Under the pieces are notes generated by a model, which saw only the letters and a list, made by a program, of their open reading frames with translations, was not told the origin of the DNA and searched no databases. Made by a program: the position numbers and the translations under genes. This document shows, one piece after another, positions 16,592-25,393 of a stretch of DNA of 64,000 nt (the first letter of the stretch is position 1; each line of letters opens with the position of its first letter). The DNA comes from Halopenitus persicus (lineage in GTDB: Archaea; Halobacteriota; Halobacteria; Halobacteriales; Haloferacaceae). The stretch lies in NCBI RefSeq assembly GCF_900107205.1, contig NZ_FNPC01000009.1:1-64000 (forward strand), read 5' to 3'.

Positions 16592-16759
16592 ATGGCCGAT
16601 GCCGACGTCGACGTCGATCTCGAAGTCGAGGTCGAAGTCGACCCGGACGAGTTCGAGCTGGAACTCGGCGACCGACGCGAGGTGGAGGGGCAGCTCGATG
16701 CCGACGGCCTCACCATCGAGGTCGAAGCCGAGATCGATGTGGAGGGGGAACATCGATGA
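16592..16759 (+). CDS. 55-residue acidic protein behind a DtxR-type site
   Basis: A tiny protein beginning MADADVDVDLEVEVEVDP with alternating acidic and hydrophobic residues through most of its length, as in an amphipathic beta structure with one charged face. It has no Cys or His, so metal binding, if any, would be through carboxylates. The ATG is 12 bases after operator site 4, the same placement as at the Rieske and 61-residue genes, which is the main reason for accepting it as real. It is divergent from the Rieske gene. Its stop codon lies in the first unit of an 18-bp tandem repeat. No family is recognised. Confidence 0.5.
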   Translation: MADADVDVDLEVEVEVDPDEFELELGDRREVEGQLDADGLTIEVEAEIDVEGEHR

Positions 16760-16844
16760 CCGGAACGAGGACGATGACCGGAACGAGGACGATGCCCGGA
16801 ACGAGGACGATGCCCGGGACAAGGACGATGCCCGGGAACCGATG
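16755..16844. repeat. 18-bp tandem repeat, five units
   Basis: Units of 18 bp (GATGACCGGAACGAGGAC and variants) start at 16755, 16773, 16791, 16809 and 16827. The array begins at the stop codon of the 55-residue gene and fills the gap to the convergent 61-residue gene. Confidence 0.85.
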
Positions 16845-16862
16845 ACCGCCGCAAGCCGGACG

Positions 16863-17048
16863 CTACTCCGAGAACGTGACCGTCGTATCGGTGGCGATCC
16901 AGGCGTCGGTGTTGCCCGGCTCGGTCAGAACGGTTCGTTCGGAGTGGATCTCGTAGACGTTCAGTTCAGGGGTTTCCTCAAGGGGATCGTCTCCGGTTGG
17001 TTCGGTGCGGGCGCCGGACGCCGGCGTCTGACTACGAGACGTCGTCAT
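16863..17048 (-). CDS. 61-residue protein behind a DtxR-type site
   Basis: A small soluble protein. The N-terminal 25 residues are polar. The remainder (VYEIHSERTVLTEPGNTDAWIATDTTVTFSE) reads as a compact beta unit and resembles a short haloarchaeal hypothetical family with a conserved N-x-DAWI-x-TDT pattern; that recollection is not verified. A perfect DtxR-type palindrome (17057-17072) begins 8 bases before the ATG, so the gene is very probably iron- or manganese-regulated. It is convergent with the 55-residue gene across the 18-bp array. Confidence 0.7.
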   Translation of the reverse strand: MTTSRSQTPASGARTEPTGDDPLEETPELNVYEIHSERTVLTEPGNTDAWIATDTTVTFSE

Positions 17049-17056
17049 TGAGATTC

Positions 17057-17072
17057 TTTAGGCAAACCTAAA
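17057..17072. promoter_or_regulatory. DtxR-family operator, site 5
   Basis: A perfect inverted repeat TTTAGG-CAAA-CCTAAA immediately upstream of the 61-residue gene. The remaining 229 bases up to the next gene (17073-17301) hold nothing recognisable. Confidence 0.75.
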
Positions 17073-17301
17073 ACAAAAAGGTTTGGATGTGTCGGTCACC
17101 GTGACTCGGAGCTGTTTGCTCGAGGACGTGTGAGCCGGCGCGGAGAGCCGGATCACAACCGATCCCTCCCCCGGATCCAGTGAAACGTCGGAACGACGAT
17201 TCGTATCGCGCTACGCAGTTTATCGGATCCGTTCGGATCGCGTCAGGAGGCCGCTCCGGCAACCGCCGTCGCTCACGGAGCGATCACCTCTTGGGACACA
17301 C

Positions 17302-20300
17302 TCACTCCGGTTCAGCCACGAGGGCCTCGGCGATCAACTCGATCGGATGCGGTGGCTGCTGGTGCTCGGCATCCAGATCGGCGAGTTGGGTGCGACAGGA
17401 CGCACCGGGAGCGACGACCATCTCGCCGTCACTCGCCGCGACTTGGTCGCCCAGGATCCGACCGATCGCCATCGAGAGGTCGTGGTGTTCGGCCTCGTAG
17501 CCGAACGAACCGGCCATCCCGCAACAGCCGGAATCGAGCGGATCCACCGCGTAGCCGGCACGGCGAAGCACGCCGACGGCGTGGTGGTCCGCGTTGGTCG
17601 CCTTCTGGTGGCAATGACCGTGGTACGTCAGCGTCCGGTCGGGTGCATCGAACGAGAGCTCCTCGTCGATCCGATACGCATCGATGAACTCCATCACGCT
17701 ATAGGAATTGTTTGCCACGCGCTCGACGGCGGGACCATCGAGGAGATCGCGATACTCGTCCTGCACCATCACCGCGTCGGCGGGCTCGAGGAAAAGCACG
17801 CTCGCGCCGTCGTCGACGCGGCCGGCGAGCGCGCCGACGTTGGTTCGGGCTCGATCCCTGGCGGTCTCGAGGAACCCGGCGGAATAGGCGGCTCGGCCCG
17901 ACGGCGCGAGATCGTCGGGCATTTCGACGCGGATCCCCGCTTCCTCGAGCACCGTGACCGCCGCCCTCCCCGGCGCCGGATGGCTGTAGTTCGTGTACGC
18001 GTCCGGAACGAGAACGACCGTTCCGCTTGCCGCTGCGGCATCGACTGCAGACCCATCCCTGGCCGCGAACCAGTCAGTCAGCGTCTCCGAACGGAACGTC
18101 GGCAGGGTCCGGTCGGCGGCGATCCCGAGCGTCCGCTCCAGTACCCAGCGGGCACCCGGAATCTCGGTCGCGGCGTTCGAGAGGGGCGCGAGCGCGCTCC
18201 CGATCGCCGAGATCCGATCGACGTCCCGGAAGAGGCGCTCCCGAAGGCTCGACCCGCGTTCCTCGTGGTGACGGTGTTTCACCTCGGCCTTCAGCTTCGC
18301 GAGGTCGACCCCGGTCGGGCAGTCGCTGGCACACCCCTTACAGCCGACACAGAGGTCGAGGACCTCGCCCTGGAACCGCTCCGAGTGGATCTCCTCGGCG
18401 GGAAGCTCGCCGCTGATGGCGGCCCGCAGGAGGTTGGCACGACCCCGGGTCGACTGGACCTCCTCGCTCGAGGCCCGATAGGTCGGGCACATCGTCCCCG
18501 AGTCGGTCTCCCGGCAGGTCGCACAGCCGTTGCACAGCTCGACGAGGTGGGAGAACCCGCCCTCCGACGCAAAGTCGAGCGTCGTCTGCGGCTCGATCGA
18601 CCGATAGCGTGGCCCGTACCGAAGGTTCTCTCGGTTGTCCGCGCCGACGCCGCGCTCCGAGTCGGGGCCGGGGTCGTCGGGACCGTCGCGGTAGACCACG
18701 TTGCCGGGATGGAACAGCCAGTCGGGATCGACGGCCGTCTTCAGCTCCTTGAACGCCGTCCAGAGGGTCTCGCCGTACATCTTCGGCGTGAACTCGGTCC
18801 GGGCCATTCCGTCGCCGTGCTCCCCGGAGAACGCGCCGTGGTGCTCCAGCACCAGGTCCGTGACGTCCTCGGTGATCGAGTGGAGCGTCTCGACGCCCGA
18901 CTCCGTCTTCAGGTTCAGTATCGGTCGGATGTGCAGCGTTCCGGATCCGGCGTGCGCGAAGTAGGCCGCGGTGGTGTCGTGCGCCTCGAGGATCGCTTGG
19001 AACGACTCGACGTACTCGGCGAGCTCCGCGGGCGGGACGGTCGCGTCCTCGATGAACGGGTACGGCTTCGGGTCGCCCTCGAGGCTCATCAGCAGGGGAA
19101 TCGCCGCCTTGCGGAGCCGCCAGAGGTCCGCCTGTGCGGACTCCTCGTACGCCTCGATCGCCTCGAACGCGTCGCCGTTCGCGACGAACCGCTCGGTGGT
19201 GGCGGCGATCGCGTTCGCGAAGTCGTCGACGAGCTCGGAGTCGTACTCCACGAGGAGCGCGGCGGCGGTCCCATCCGGGATCGGCGCCGCGTACTCGGCG
19301 TAGCCCTCGGATTCTGCGGCCAGCCGGAACACCTCCTCGTCCATCAGCTCGACCGCGCTGACGTCGTGCTCGAGCGCCTCGGGAACCGCACGCAGGGCGT
19401 CGACCAGGTCGTCGAAGCAGTAGCAGACGAGCGCCGTCTCCGCGGGCACGGTCACCAGCGAGAGCTCGGCCTCCACGACGACGCCGAGGGTTCCCTCCGC
19501 GCCGACGAACAGCTTCGAGAGGTTGATGACGCGCTCGCCGTCCGCGCGCTCGTGGATGACTTTCTGGAGGTTGTATCCCGACACCGACCGCTTGAGGTCG
19601 GGATATCGATCCGCGATCTCCGCGGCGTTATCCTCGACGAGCCCCCGCACGGTCTCGTAGATCCGCGCCTCGACGTCGTCGCCCGCGACGATCGCCTCGT
19701 ACTCGGGCGAGTCGAGGACGACCTCCCGGGTGTGGATCACCTCCCCGTTCGCGAGCACGACCCGCAGCTCCTCGACGTACGCGTCGGTGATTCCGTACCG
19801 GACCGAGTGCGCGCCGGTCGAGTTGTTGCCGATGCCGCCGCCGATGGTCGCCCGCCCCGACGACGCCGGGTCGGGCGCGAACCGGAGGCCGTGTTCCGCG
19901 AGCGCGTCGTCGAGGTGGTCCTGCACGACGCCCGGCTGCACGACCGCCCGGCGCTCGTCCGGCCGAACGGCCACGATGTCGTCCAGGTGGCGAGTCATAT
20001 CCAGAACGACACAGCCCGGGCCGACGGCCTGTCCCGCGAGCGATGATCCGGTTCCGCGGGGTAACACCGGCACGTCGTGGGCGGCGGCGACCCGCACCGC
20101 GGCCTGCACGTCCGCCACGTCGGTCGGGAAGACGACGCCGGCTGGCCGCGCCTGATAAATGCTCCCGTCGGTGGCGTACAGCACCTGCGCGTACTCGTCG
20201 AACCGTACCTCGCCCGCGACCCGGTCCCGAAGGTCCGCCGCGAGCGCCGCGTGCTCCGCGACGTCCGGACGGTCGTACGGGAGCCGGGTCGCCGAGGTAG

Positions 20301-20361
20301 CGGGGTCGTAGTCCGCGCGGTCGTCCGCCGCCGTATCGTTCGAGTGGTCGTCGACCGCCAT
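17302..20361 (-). CDS. FAD-linked oxidase / Fe-S oxidoreductase fusion (D-lactate or 2-hydroxyacid dehydrogenase type)
   Basis: A 1019-residue two-part protein. The N-terminal half has the PCMH-type FAD domain (VLPRGTGSSLAGQAVGPG, about residues 98-115, then SSGRATIGGGIGNNSTGAHS) and the FAD-oxidase C domain. The C-terminal half has two [4Fe-4S] motifs, CNGCATCRETDSGTMCP and CVGCKGCASDCP (about residues 610-690), and a CCG domain ending in SGCCGMAGSFGYE. This is the GlpC/LutA-like build of membrane-associated 2-hydroxyacid dehydrogenases (Dld-II, YdiJ). They oxidise D-lactate, 2-hydroxyglutarate or similar acids and pass electrons to the respiratory chain. The FAH-family and 2-hydroxyacid dehydrogenase genes next door fit acid catabolism. 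The exact substrate is unknown. Confidence 0.92.
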   Translation of the reverse strand: MAVDDHSNDTAADDRADYDPATSATRLPYDRPDVAEHAALAADLRDRVAGEVRFDEYAQVLYATDGSIYQARPAGVVFPTDVADVQAAVRVAAAHDVPVLPRGTGSSLAGQAVGPGCVVLDMTRHLDDIVAVRPDERRAVVQPGVVQDHLDDALAEHGLRFAPDPASSGRATIGGGIGNNSTGAHSVRYGITDAYVEELRVVLANGEVIHTREVVLDSPEYEAIVAGDDVEARIYETVRGLVEDNAAEIADRYPDLKRSVSGYNLQKVIHERADGERVINLSKLFVGAEGTLGVVVEAELSLVTVPAETALVCYCFDDLVDALRAVPEALEHDVSAVELMDEEVFRLAAESEGYAEYAAPIPDGTAAALLVEYDSELVDDFANAIAATTERFVANGDAFEAIEAYEESAQADLWRLRKAAIPLLMSLEGDPKPYPFIEDATVPPAELAEYVESFQAILEAHDTTAAYFAHAGSGTLHIRPILNLKTESGVETLHSITEDVTDLVLEHHGAFSGEHGDGMARTEFTPKMYGETLWTAFKELKTAVDPDWLFHPGNVVYRDGPDDPGPDSERGVGADNRENLRYGPRYRSIEPQTTLDFASEGGFSHLVELCNGCATCRETDSGTMCPTYRASSEEVQSTRGRANLLRAAISGELPAEEIHSERFQGEVLDLCVGCKGCASDCPTGVDLAKLKAEVKHRHHEERGSSLRERLFRDVDRISAIGSALAPLSNAATEIPGARWVLERTLGIAADRTLPTFRSETLTDWFAARDGSAVDAAAASGTVVLVPDAYTNYSHPAPGRAAVTVLEEAGIRVEMPDDLAPSGRAAYSAGFLETARDRARTNVGALAGRVDDGASVLFLEPADAVMVQDEYRDLLDGPAVERVANNSYSVMEFIDAYRIDEELSFDAPDRTLTYHGHCHQKATNADHHAVGVLRRAGYAVDPLDSGCCGMAGSFGYEAEHHDLSMAIGRILGDQVAASDGEMVVAPGASCRTQLADLDAEHQQPPHPIELIAEALVAEPE

Positions 20362-20520
20362 ACGCGAACACCGTCCGGGATCCGGTTAAATGTGTGAGTC
20401 GATATCGCGGTTCGTGGTCACGATTGACCAATAGCGTCATCGCGATCGTGAACGGTTAGCCACGATCGGTTTAGTCACTCGATTTCCGGCCCGTGCACAC
20501 GGGAGAGCCGAACCGAACTC

Positions 20521-20615
20521 CGTTTATATCCCCTCCTGAAGTCCCGGATTTATTTATATACCAACCCGAGGCGTTCCTCGCCGCGTTTATATACTCGACC
20601 GGAGTGGCGTGGGAT
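20521..20615 (+). promoter_or_regulatory. promoter region with three TATA-like boxes
   Basis: TTTATAT-type boxes occur at about 20522, 20549 (TTTATTTATATA) and 20586 (TTTATATA). The last lies 23-30 bases before the ATG at 20616, the right distance for a leaderless transcript. The extra boxes may reflect local duplication or alternative starts. Confidence 0.5.
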
Positions 20616-21344
20616 ATGCGTCAGGCACGCCTGCTCACGCCGGACGGCCCGGTCGCGGGACGGTACGAGGACGGGACGATACACGCCGATGACGGCGTCT
20701 ACGAGGTCGGCGTCGACGGCCGGCTGCTGCCGCCGTGTGAGCCCTCGGCGCTCTATTGCGTGGGGCGGAACTACGCGGAGACGCTCGACCAGATGGCCTA
20801 CGAGCGGCCGGCGGAACCCGACTTCTTCATCAAGCCGCCGACGAGCCTGCTCGGCCACGGGCAGCCGATCCCGGCGCCCGACTGGACCGACGAGCTGACC
20901 TACGCCGGCGAGCTCGTCGCGGTCATCGACCGGCGGTGTCGCGCGCTCGATCCGGCCGACGTGCCCGATGTCGTCCGGGGCTACACGATCCTGAACGACG
21001 TCGACGCGCTCGACCAGGTCGGGCGGACGGCCCGGAAGGCCTTCGACGGCTCGGCGCCGCTTGGCCCGTGGATCGAGACCGACCTCGCGGACCCGACCGA
21101 CGTCGAGATGGAGACGATCGTCGCCGGCGAGCGGCGCCAGTCGGCGAACACCGAGCTGATGCTGTTCGACCCGTTCGAGCTCGTCGCGCACCTCTCCGAG
21201 CGGTTCACGCTGCGGCCGGGCGACTGCATCGCGTTCGGCAGCCCGGCGAACCCCGGCCTGATCGAACCCGGCGACGCGGTCTCGATCACCTACGAGGGCG
21301 TCGGGACGCTCGAGAACGCCGTGGCCGAGGGCGGATTTCCCTAG
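20616..21344 (+). CDS. fumarylacetoacetate hydrolase (FAH) family protein
   Basis: A 242-residue protein. The ATG at 20616 is chosen because a TATA box lies 23-30 bases upstream; the frame continues upstream but through promoter-like AT-rich DNA. FAH-fold signatures are CVGRNYAETLDQM (about residues 48-60), EPDFFIKPPTSLLGHGQPI (metal-site Glu region), LVAVIDRR and YTILNDVDALD. The family hydrolyses C-C bonds or decarboxylates/isomerises acylpyruvate-like compounds with a divalent metal. Neighbouring genes for 2-hydroxyacid oxidation suggest catabolism of small organic acids. It is convergent with the 2-hydroxyacid dehydrogenase gene, 38 bases apart. Confidence 0.9.
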   Translation: MRQARLLTPDGPVAGRYEDGTIHADDGVYEVGVDGRLLPPCEPSALYCVGRNYAETLDQMAYERPAEPDFFIKPPTSLLGHGQPIPAPDWTDELTYAGELVAVIDRRCRALDPADVPDVVRGYTILNDVDALDQVGRTARKAFDGSAPLGPWIETDLADPTDVEMETIVAGERRQSANTELMLFDPFELVAHLSERFTLRPGDCIAFGSPANPGLIEPGDAVSITYEGVGTLENAVAEGGFP

Positions 21345-21382
21345 CGATCCGATTCCCCTCCCCCGAAACGAGGCGACGGTCC

Positions 21383-22393
21383 CTAGACGACCCGGTTTTC
21401 AAGCTCCGCGCCGGAAGCGAGCCGCTCGACGTTCCCCGCGAGGATCTCCGCACAGCGGTCGAAGTAGTTCGGCGTGTTGCCCGCGTTGTGCGCCGTGATC
21501 GTCACGTTGTCCAGGTCCCACAGCGGGTGGTCGTTCGGGAGCGGCTCCGGGTCGGTGACGTCGAGCGCGGCGGCCCGGATCTCGTCGTGCCGGAGCGCCT
21601 CGAGCAGCGCGTCCGTCTCGACGACGCCGCCGCGCGCGATGTTGACGAGAATTCCGTGCGTCGGCATCGACGTCAACAGTTCCGCGTCGACGAGCCCCGC
21701 GGTCGTCTCGGTGAGCGGGCACGCCAGTACCACGTGGTCCGCCGCGGCAACGGCCGCGTGCACGTCGTCGAAGCCATACACCTCGTCGGTGGGGCCGCCC
21801 TTCTCGGGCGTGTACCGGACGCCGAGCGTCTCGACGCCGAAGGCGTCCAGCCGCCGTGCGATCCCGGTTCCGATCGCGCCGAGGCCGACGATCGCCACGG
21901 TCGAGCCCTGCAGTTCGAGCACCGGGTGCGTCTGCCAGGCGCCGCGCTGTTTGTTGTCCCACGCTCGCGGGAACTGCCTCGCGTGGGCGATCAGGCTCCC
22001 GATCACGTGTTCGGAGATGTTCGGCACGTGGACGCCGGAGGCGTTCGTCACCGCGACGCCGTGGTCCTCGAACGCCTCCAGATCGAGGTGGCCGGTGCCG
22101 GCGTAGACCCCGGCGAACAGCTCGAGGTTCTCGGCGGCCGCGAGCTGGTCGCGGTCGAGCTCGAAGCCGGTCGCCACGCGGGCGGTTCGGAGGTACTCGC
22201 GCTGCTCGTCGGGCGTCGCGGGATGGACGATATTCCGGTCCGGGAGCCGCTCCCGAAGGATCGCGGCGTAGTCCGCTCCGTCCTGTCCGTGAAGCTTCTG
22301 CCGCAGGACCAACACGTCCGGGTCGGGCGAATCAACGTCCGAGTCGGAGGCACCAACGTCCGGGTCGGACGAATCAACGTCTGGGTCGGACAT
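21383..22393 (-). CDS. D-2-hydroxyacid dehydrogenase
   Basis: A 336-residue NAD-dependent dehydrogenase. The start is put at MSDPDVDSS. The Rossmann motif VAIVGLGAIGTGIARRLDAFG lies near residues 155-175. Catalytic-site segments are NIARGGVVETDALLEAL (Arg), DVTDPEPLPNDHPLW (Glu) and VTITAHNAGNTP (His). The family interconverts 2-hydroxyacids and 2-keto acids (glycerate, lactate, phosphoglycerate). The first 26 residues are an acidic repeat (SDPDVDSSDPDVGASDSDVD) with a period of 8 residues encoded by 24-bp DNA repeats, which looks like a recent N-terminal expansion. The preferred substrate cannot be told. Confidence 0.9.
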   Translation of the reverse strand: MSDPDVDSSDPDVGASDSDVDSPDPDVLVLRQKLHGQDGADYAAILRERLPDRNIVHPATPDEQREYLRTARVATGFELDRDQLAAAENLELFAGVYAGTGHLDLEAFEDHGVAVTNASGVHVPNISEHVIGSLIAHARQFPRAWDNKQRGAWQTHPVLELQGSTVAIVGLGAIGTGIARRLDAFGVETLGVRYTPEKGGPTDEVYGFDDVHAAVAAADHVVLACPLTETTAGLVDAELLTSMPTHGILVNIARGGVVETDALLEALRHDEIRAAALDVTDPEPLPNDHPLWDLDNVTITAHNAGNTPNYFDRCAEILAGNVERLASGAELENRVV

Positions 22394-22445
22394 ACGTCCC
22401 CGTTCCGCCACCGATCGCATAACAGTTATTGGTCCGACGGCTCGG

Positions 22446-25316
22446 TCACCGATCGAACCGTTCCCGTTCCTCGGCCACGACGGTGCCGCCGTATCGATCC
22501 AGCAGCGTCCCGATCGCGGACCCGAGCGCGCGCAGACACTGGCGCGTCGACTCGTAGCCGAGTTCGTCGGCCACCTCCTCCCGAGGCCGGCTCTGCAGCA
22601 CCGTCCGGATCAGCAGCCGGACCTCCCGGTCCGTGAGAGCACCAGCGTCATCATCGAGCGCGTCCCGTTCGCTGTTATTCGGACCGTCACAGTCGCGCCC
22701 CCGACCGCCCGAGACGTCCCGGTCGAGCAGGGCGGCGAACGCGAGGTCGCGGGCCGCCCCCGGCACCACCTCGTATCCGCCGGGGCCGTCCGCGGCCGCG
22801 ACCAGCGCGCGCCAGTCCCGCTCGTCGAGGGACAACCACTCGCCGCCGTCGACCGGACACGCCGCGATCGTCGCGGCGGCGACGTCGGGATCGAGATCGC
22901 GAAGGGCGTCCGAGAGCCCGTCCCGCAGCCGGTCCCGGAGCGCGGTCGCGTGCCGGTCCCGCAGTCGCTCGCCCGCCGCGCTCGCCGGGCGGATCATCAC
23001 CGCCGATCGCTCCCCGGAGGCGTCGTTGCGCGTCGTCGAGACGTGGACCGTTCCGTAGCCCGCGCGCTGCCAGAAGCGGACCAGATCCGGCGTCGCGCCG
23101 TAGCTGACGCTGAAGTAGTCGACCGTTGCGTGGTCCGCTTCGGCCCCGGTGAACTCGTCGTGGACTCGGTCGAGGAGCTGGCTTCCGAGCCCCCGCCGAC
23201 GGAGGGCGGGATGGGTCGCGATCCGCATCGTTCGGATCCCGACCGGGGTTCCGGCGTCCTCGTCACGCAGCTGGCTCGTGAGCACGTCGGGGACCATGTT
23301 CCCCCGGACGCGAGCGCCCTCGTACATCGACGCCCGGCGGTCGGCGGAGAGCCCTCCTTCCCGGGCCAACAGCGCCACGGCGATCACGTGTCCTCGCGCC
23401 GTCAGCGCGCGCACCGAGAGGTTCGGCGCGTCGAGCAGCCGGGCCAGGTCGTTCGGCTCGGTCCGGTAGTGTGCGAACACGAGCAGGCCGAACGCCTCCG
23501 CGAGCAGCCGTTCGTCGGCGAGCAGGTCGTCCGTGGTCAGCCGACGATAGGTGACGTCCGGCGCCGAGCCGCTGACGTCCGGCGCCGGATCGGATCCATC
23601 GCTCGCGGGCGTGGCATTCGGTCCGGATCCATCGCTCTCGGGCGCGTCGTCGACCCACACGTCCTCGACTGCTTCGGCGACGACCGGGGCGGCATCGAGC
23701 AACAACGCGCGGAACGCCCACCGCTCGATCGGGTCGTCGCGCGCGTACCGGATCGGCTGGTCGAGCCGGATCTCCCCGAGGTCCCGTCCGGTCTCGCCCG
23801 CCTCGGCCCGCAGCCGGTCCAGGAAGCGCACCGAGAACCCGCGTCCGGCACCCTCGTAGCCGTGGATCGTGGTGCAGAAGGCGACCGCCTCGGCCGCGAG
23901 CAACGCCTCCAGCGTCGCGACCGGCAGCGCAGCCGCCTCGTCGACGATGAGGACGTCCGCCCCGTCACCGCCGGCACGCTCCGCGGCGACGGGCGGGGAA
24001 ACGTAGCCGACCGATCCGCCGGTTCCGGTCTCGATCCGGCGGCCGTCCTCGTCGGTGACGTCGACGGTGCCGACGGTCCGGATCGCGTTCCGCGCCGAGA
24101 GCACCTTGCGAACCCGGTCGAACAGCGGGCCGACGGCGTCGACGGACGGCGCCGTGACGCGAACGTCCAACCCCTCCAGGGCGAACGCCGCCGCGGCGAG
24201 CCCGGCCGCGCTCGACTTCCCGCGTCCTCTGTCGGATTCGACCACGACCGACGCAGGTCCCGGGCCGCGAAGGGATTCGAACGCCCGGACCGCCCGAACC
24301 TGGTCCCGCGTCCGGCAGGCCGCGTAGACGGCGTCCGGAAACGCGGCTCCCGCGGGGGCGTCGAACGTCCGATCCTCGGAGCGCTCCCGTGGTCGTTCCG
24401 GAGACCGCTCGGAGGACCGCTCCGAAGGGTTGGTGAGTCCCGGATCGCGAACGGTGGCGGCGGTACTGCCGTGGTCGGCATCGTCCTCGCCCTGCGCGTC
24501 GCCCTCGCCCTGCGCGTCGCCCTCGCCCTGCACAGCAACCGCGGACGACGCGTCCGCCACGTCGACGATCGCGATCCCCTCGTGGTCCCGGATCGTCGAG
24601 ACGAGCCGATCGCGAAACCGGCCGGTGACGTCGTCGATCCCGAACGGCGGGACCGCAAGCCCCTCGTCGAACCCGTCACGGATCGCCGGCCAGTCCGCGA
24701 GCGGCGGCGTCACGAGCACGAGGAGCCCGCCGCCGTCGACCGCGCCGACGACCTGTCCGAGCGCGTTCGGCCGGAATCGCTCGTGGCAGTCGAGCACGAC
24801 GACGTCGCGAGTGGTTCCGAGCAGGTCGTCGGCGTGGACGGGCGCGACGCGGTCGAACCGGAACCCCTCGCGGGTCGAGACGATGGAGACGTCCAGACCG
24901 GCCTCCCCGGTCGCCGCTGCCCGCGTCTCGTTCCCCTCCAGGTCGGGATGGTCCTCCAGAGTCACCCGATTCTCGGCGTCCGGTCGAACCTCGACGTCAG
25001 CCCGGGCATCGGCGGTCCCTCGGACATCGGCGTTCCCCCGGGTCTCGGTGTCAGCCCGAGCATCGGCGTCCGCCCGGACCTCGACGTCAGCCCGGGTCTC
25101 GACGTCCCCCCGGACCTCGATGCCCGATCCGTCCTCGACGTCCGTCCTCCACTCGAGGGCCTCGATCGCGGTGTAGGCGGCGTCGATCCCGGCGTCGCGG
25201 TCGCCCGCCAGCACGAGCCCGCGGCGCTCGTTGCTCCGGACCGCCTCCGCCCGGAGCCGGCGCGCAAGCTCGGCGACGTCCGTGATCTCCTCTCCCGTCA
25301 CCGCGTCGCTCGTCAT
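22446..25316 (-). CDS. tmcA: tRNA(Met) cytidine acetyltransferase TmcA
   Basis: A 956-residue protein with the TmcA order. It has an N-terminal DUF1726-like domain, a helicase/ATPase module with Walker A ESDRGRGKSSAA and Walker B VLIVDEAAALPV, a GNAT acetyltransferase domain (IRTMRIATHPALRRRGLGSQLL), and a C-terminal tRNA-binding region. It makes N4-acetylcytidine in tRNA (and probably rRNA) with acetyl-CoA and ATP. Haloarchaeal length is increased by low-complexity insertions. One is an eight-fold hexapeptide repeat of the RADVEV type at residues 69-117. Others are GEGDAQ repeats and an Arg/Glu/Ser-rich linker just before the ATPase. These sit between domains and should not harm catalysis. 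Confidence 0.93.
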   Translation of the reverse strand: MTSDAVTGEEITDVAELARRLRAEAVRSNERRGLVLAGDRDAGIDAAYTAIEALEWRTDVEDGSGIEVRGDVETRADVEVRADADARADTETRGNADVRGTADARADVEVRPDAENRVTLEDHPDLEGNETRAAATGEAGLDVSIVSTREGFRFDRVAPVHADDLLGTTRDVVVLDCHERFRPNALGQVVGAVDGGGLLVLVTPPLADWPAIRDGFDEGLAVPPFGIDDVTGRFRDRLVSTIRDHEGIAIVDVADASSAVAVQGEGDAQGEGDAQGEDDADHGSTAATVRDPGLTNPSERSSERSPERPRERSEDRTFDAPAGAAFPDAVYAACRTRDQVRAVRAFESLRGPGPASVVVESDRGRGKSSAAGLAAAAFALEGLDVRVTAPSVDAVGPLFDRVRKVLSARNAIRTVGTVDVTDEDGRRIETGTGGSVGYVSPPVAAERAGGDGADVLIVDEAAALPVATLEALLAAEAVAFCTTIHGYEGAGRGFSVRFLDRLRAEAGETGRDLGEIRLDQPIRYARDDPIERWAFRALLLDAAPVVAEAVEDVWVDDAPESDGSGPNATPASDGSDPAPDVSGSAPDVTYRRLTTDDLLADERLLAEAFGLLVFAHYRTEPNDLARLLDAPNLSVRALTARGHVIAVALLAREGGLSADRRASMYEGARVRGNMVPDVLTSQLRDEDAGTPVGIRTMRIATHPALRRRGLGSQLLDRVHDEFTGAEADHATVDYFSVSYGATPDLVRFWQRAGYGTVHVSTTRNDASGERSAVMIRPASAAGERLRDRHATALRDRLRDGLSDALRDLDPDVAAATIAACPVDGGEWLSLDERDWRALVAAADGPGGYEVVPGAARDLAFAALLDRDVSGGRGRDCDGPNNSERDALDDDAGALTDREVRLLIRTVLQSRPREEVADELGYESTRQCLRALGSAIGTLLDRYGGTVVAEERERFDR
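24966..25112 (-). repeat. 18-bp in-frame repeat inside tmcA
   Basis: About eight degenerate 18-bp units encode hexapeptides of the form R-A/G-D-V-E/D-x. A second set of 18-bp units (GEGDAQ) lies at about 24482-24535. The period matches the arrays at 16755 and 33816. Confidence 0.8.
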
Positions 25317-25393
25317 TGCGTCGGGATTCGGGAGGCGACCGTATGTGGCTTTCGAGCGGGAGGCTTAACGCGACGGAGCCCGTCTCCTCGAAT

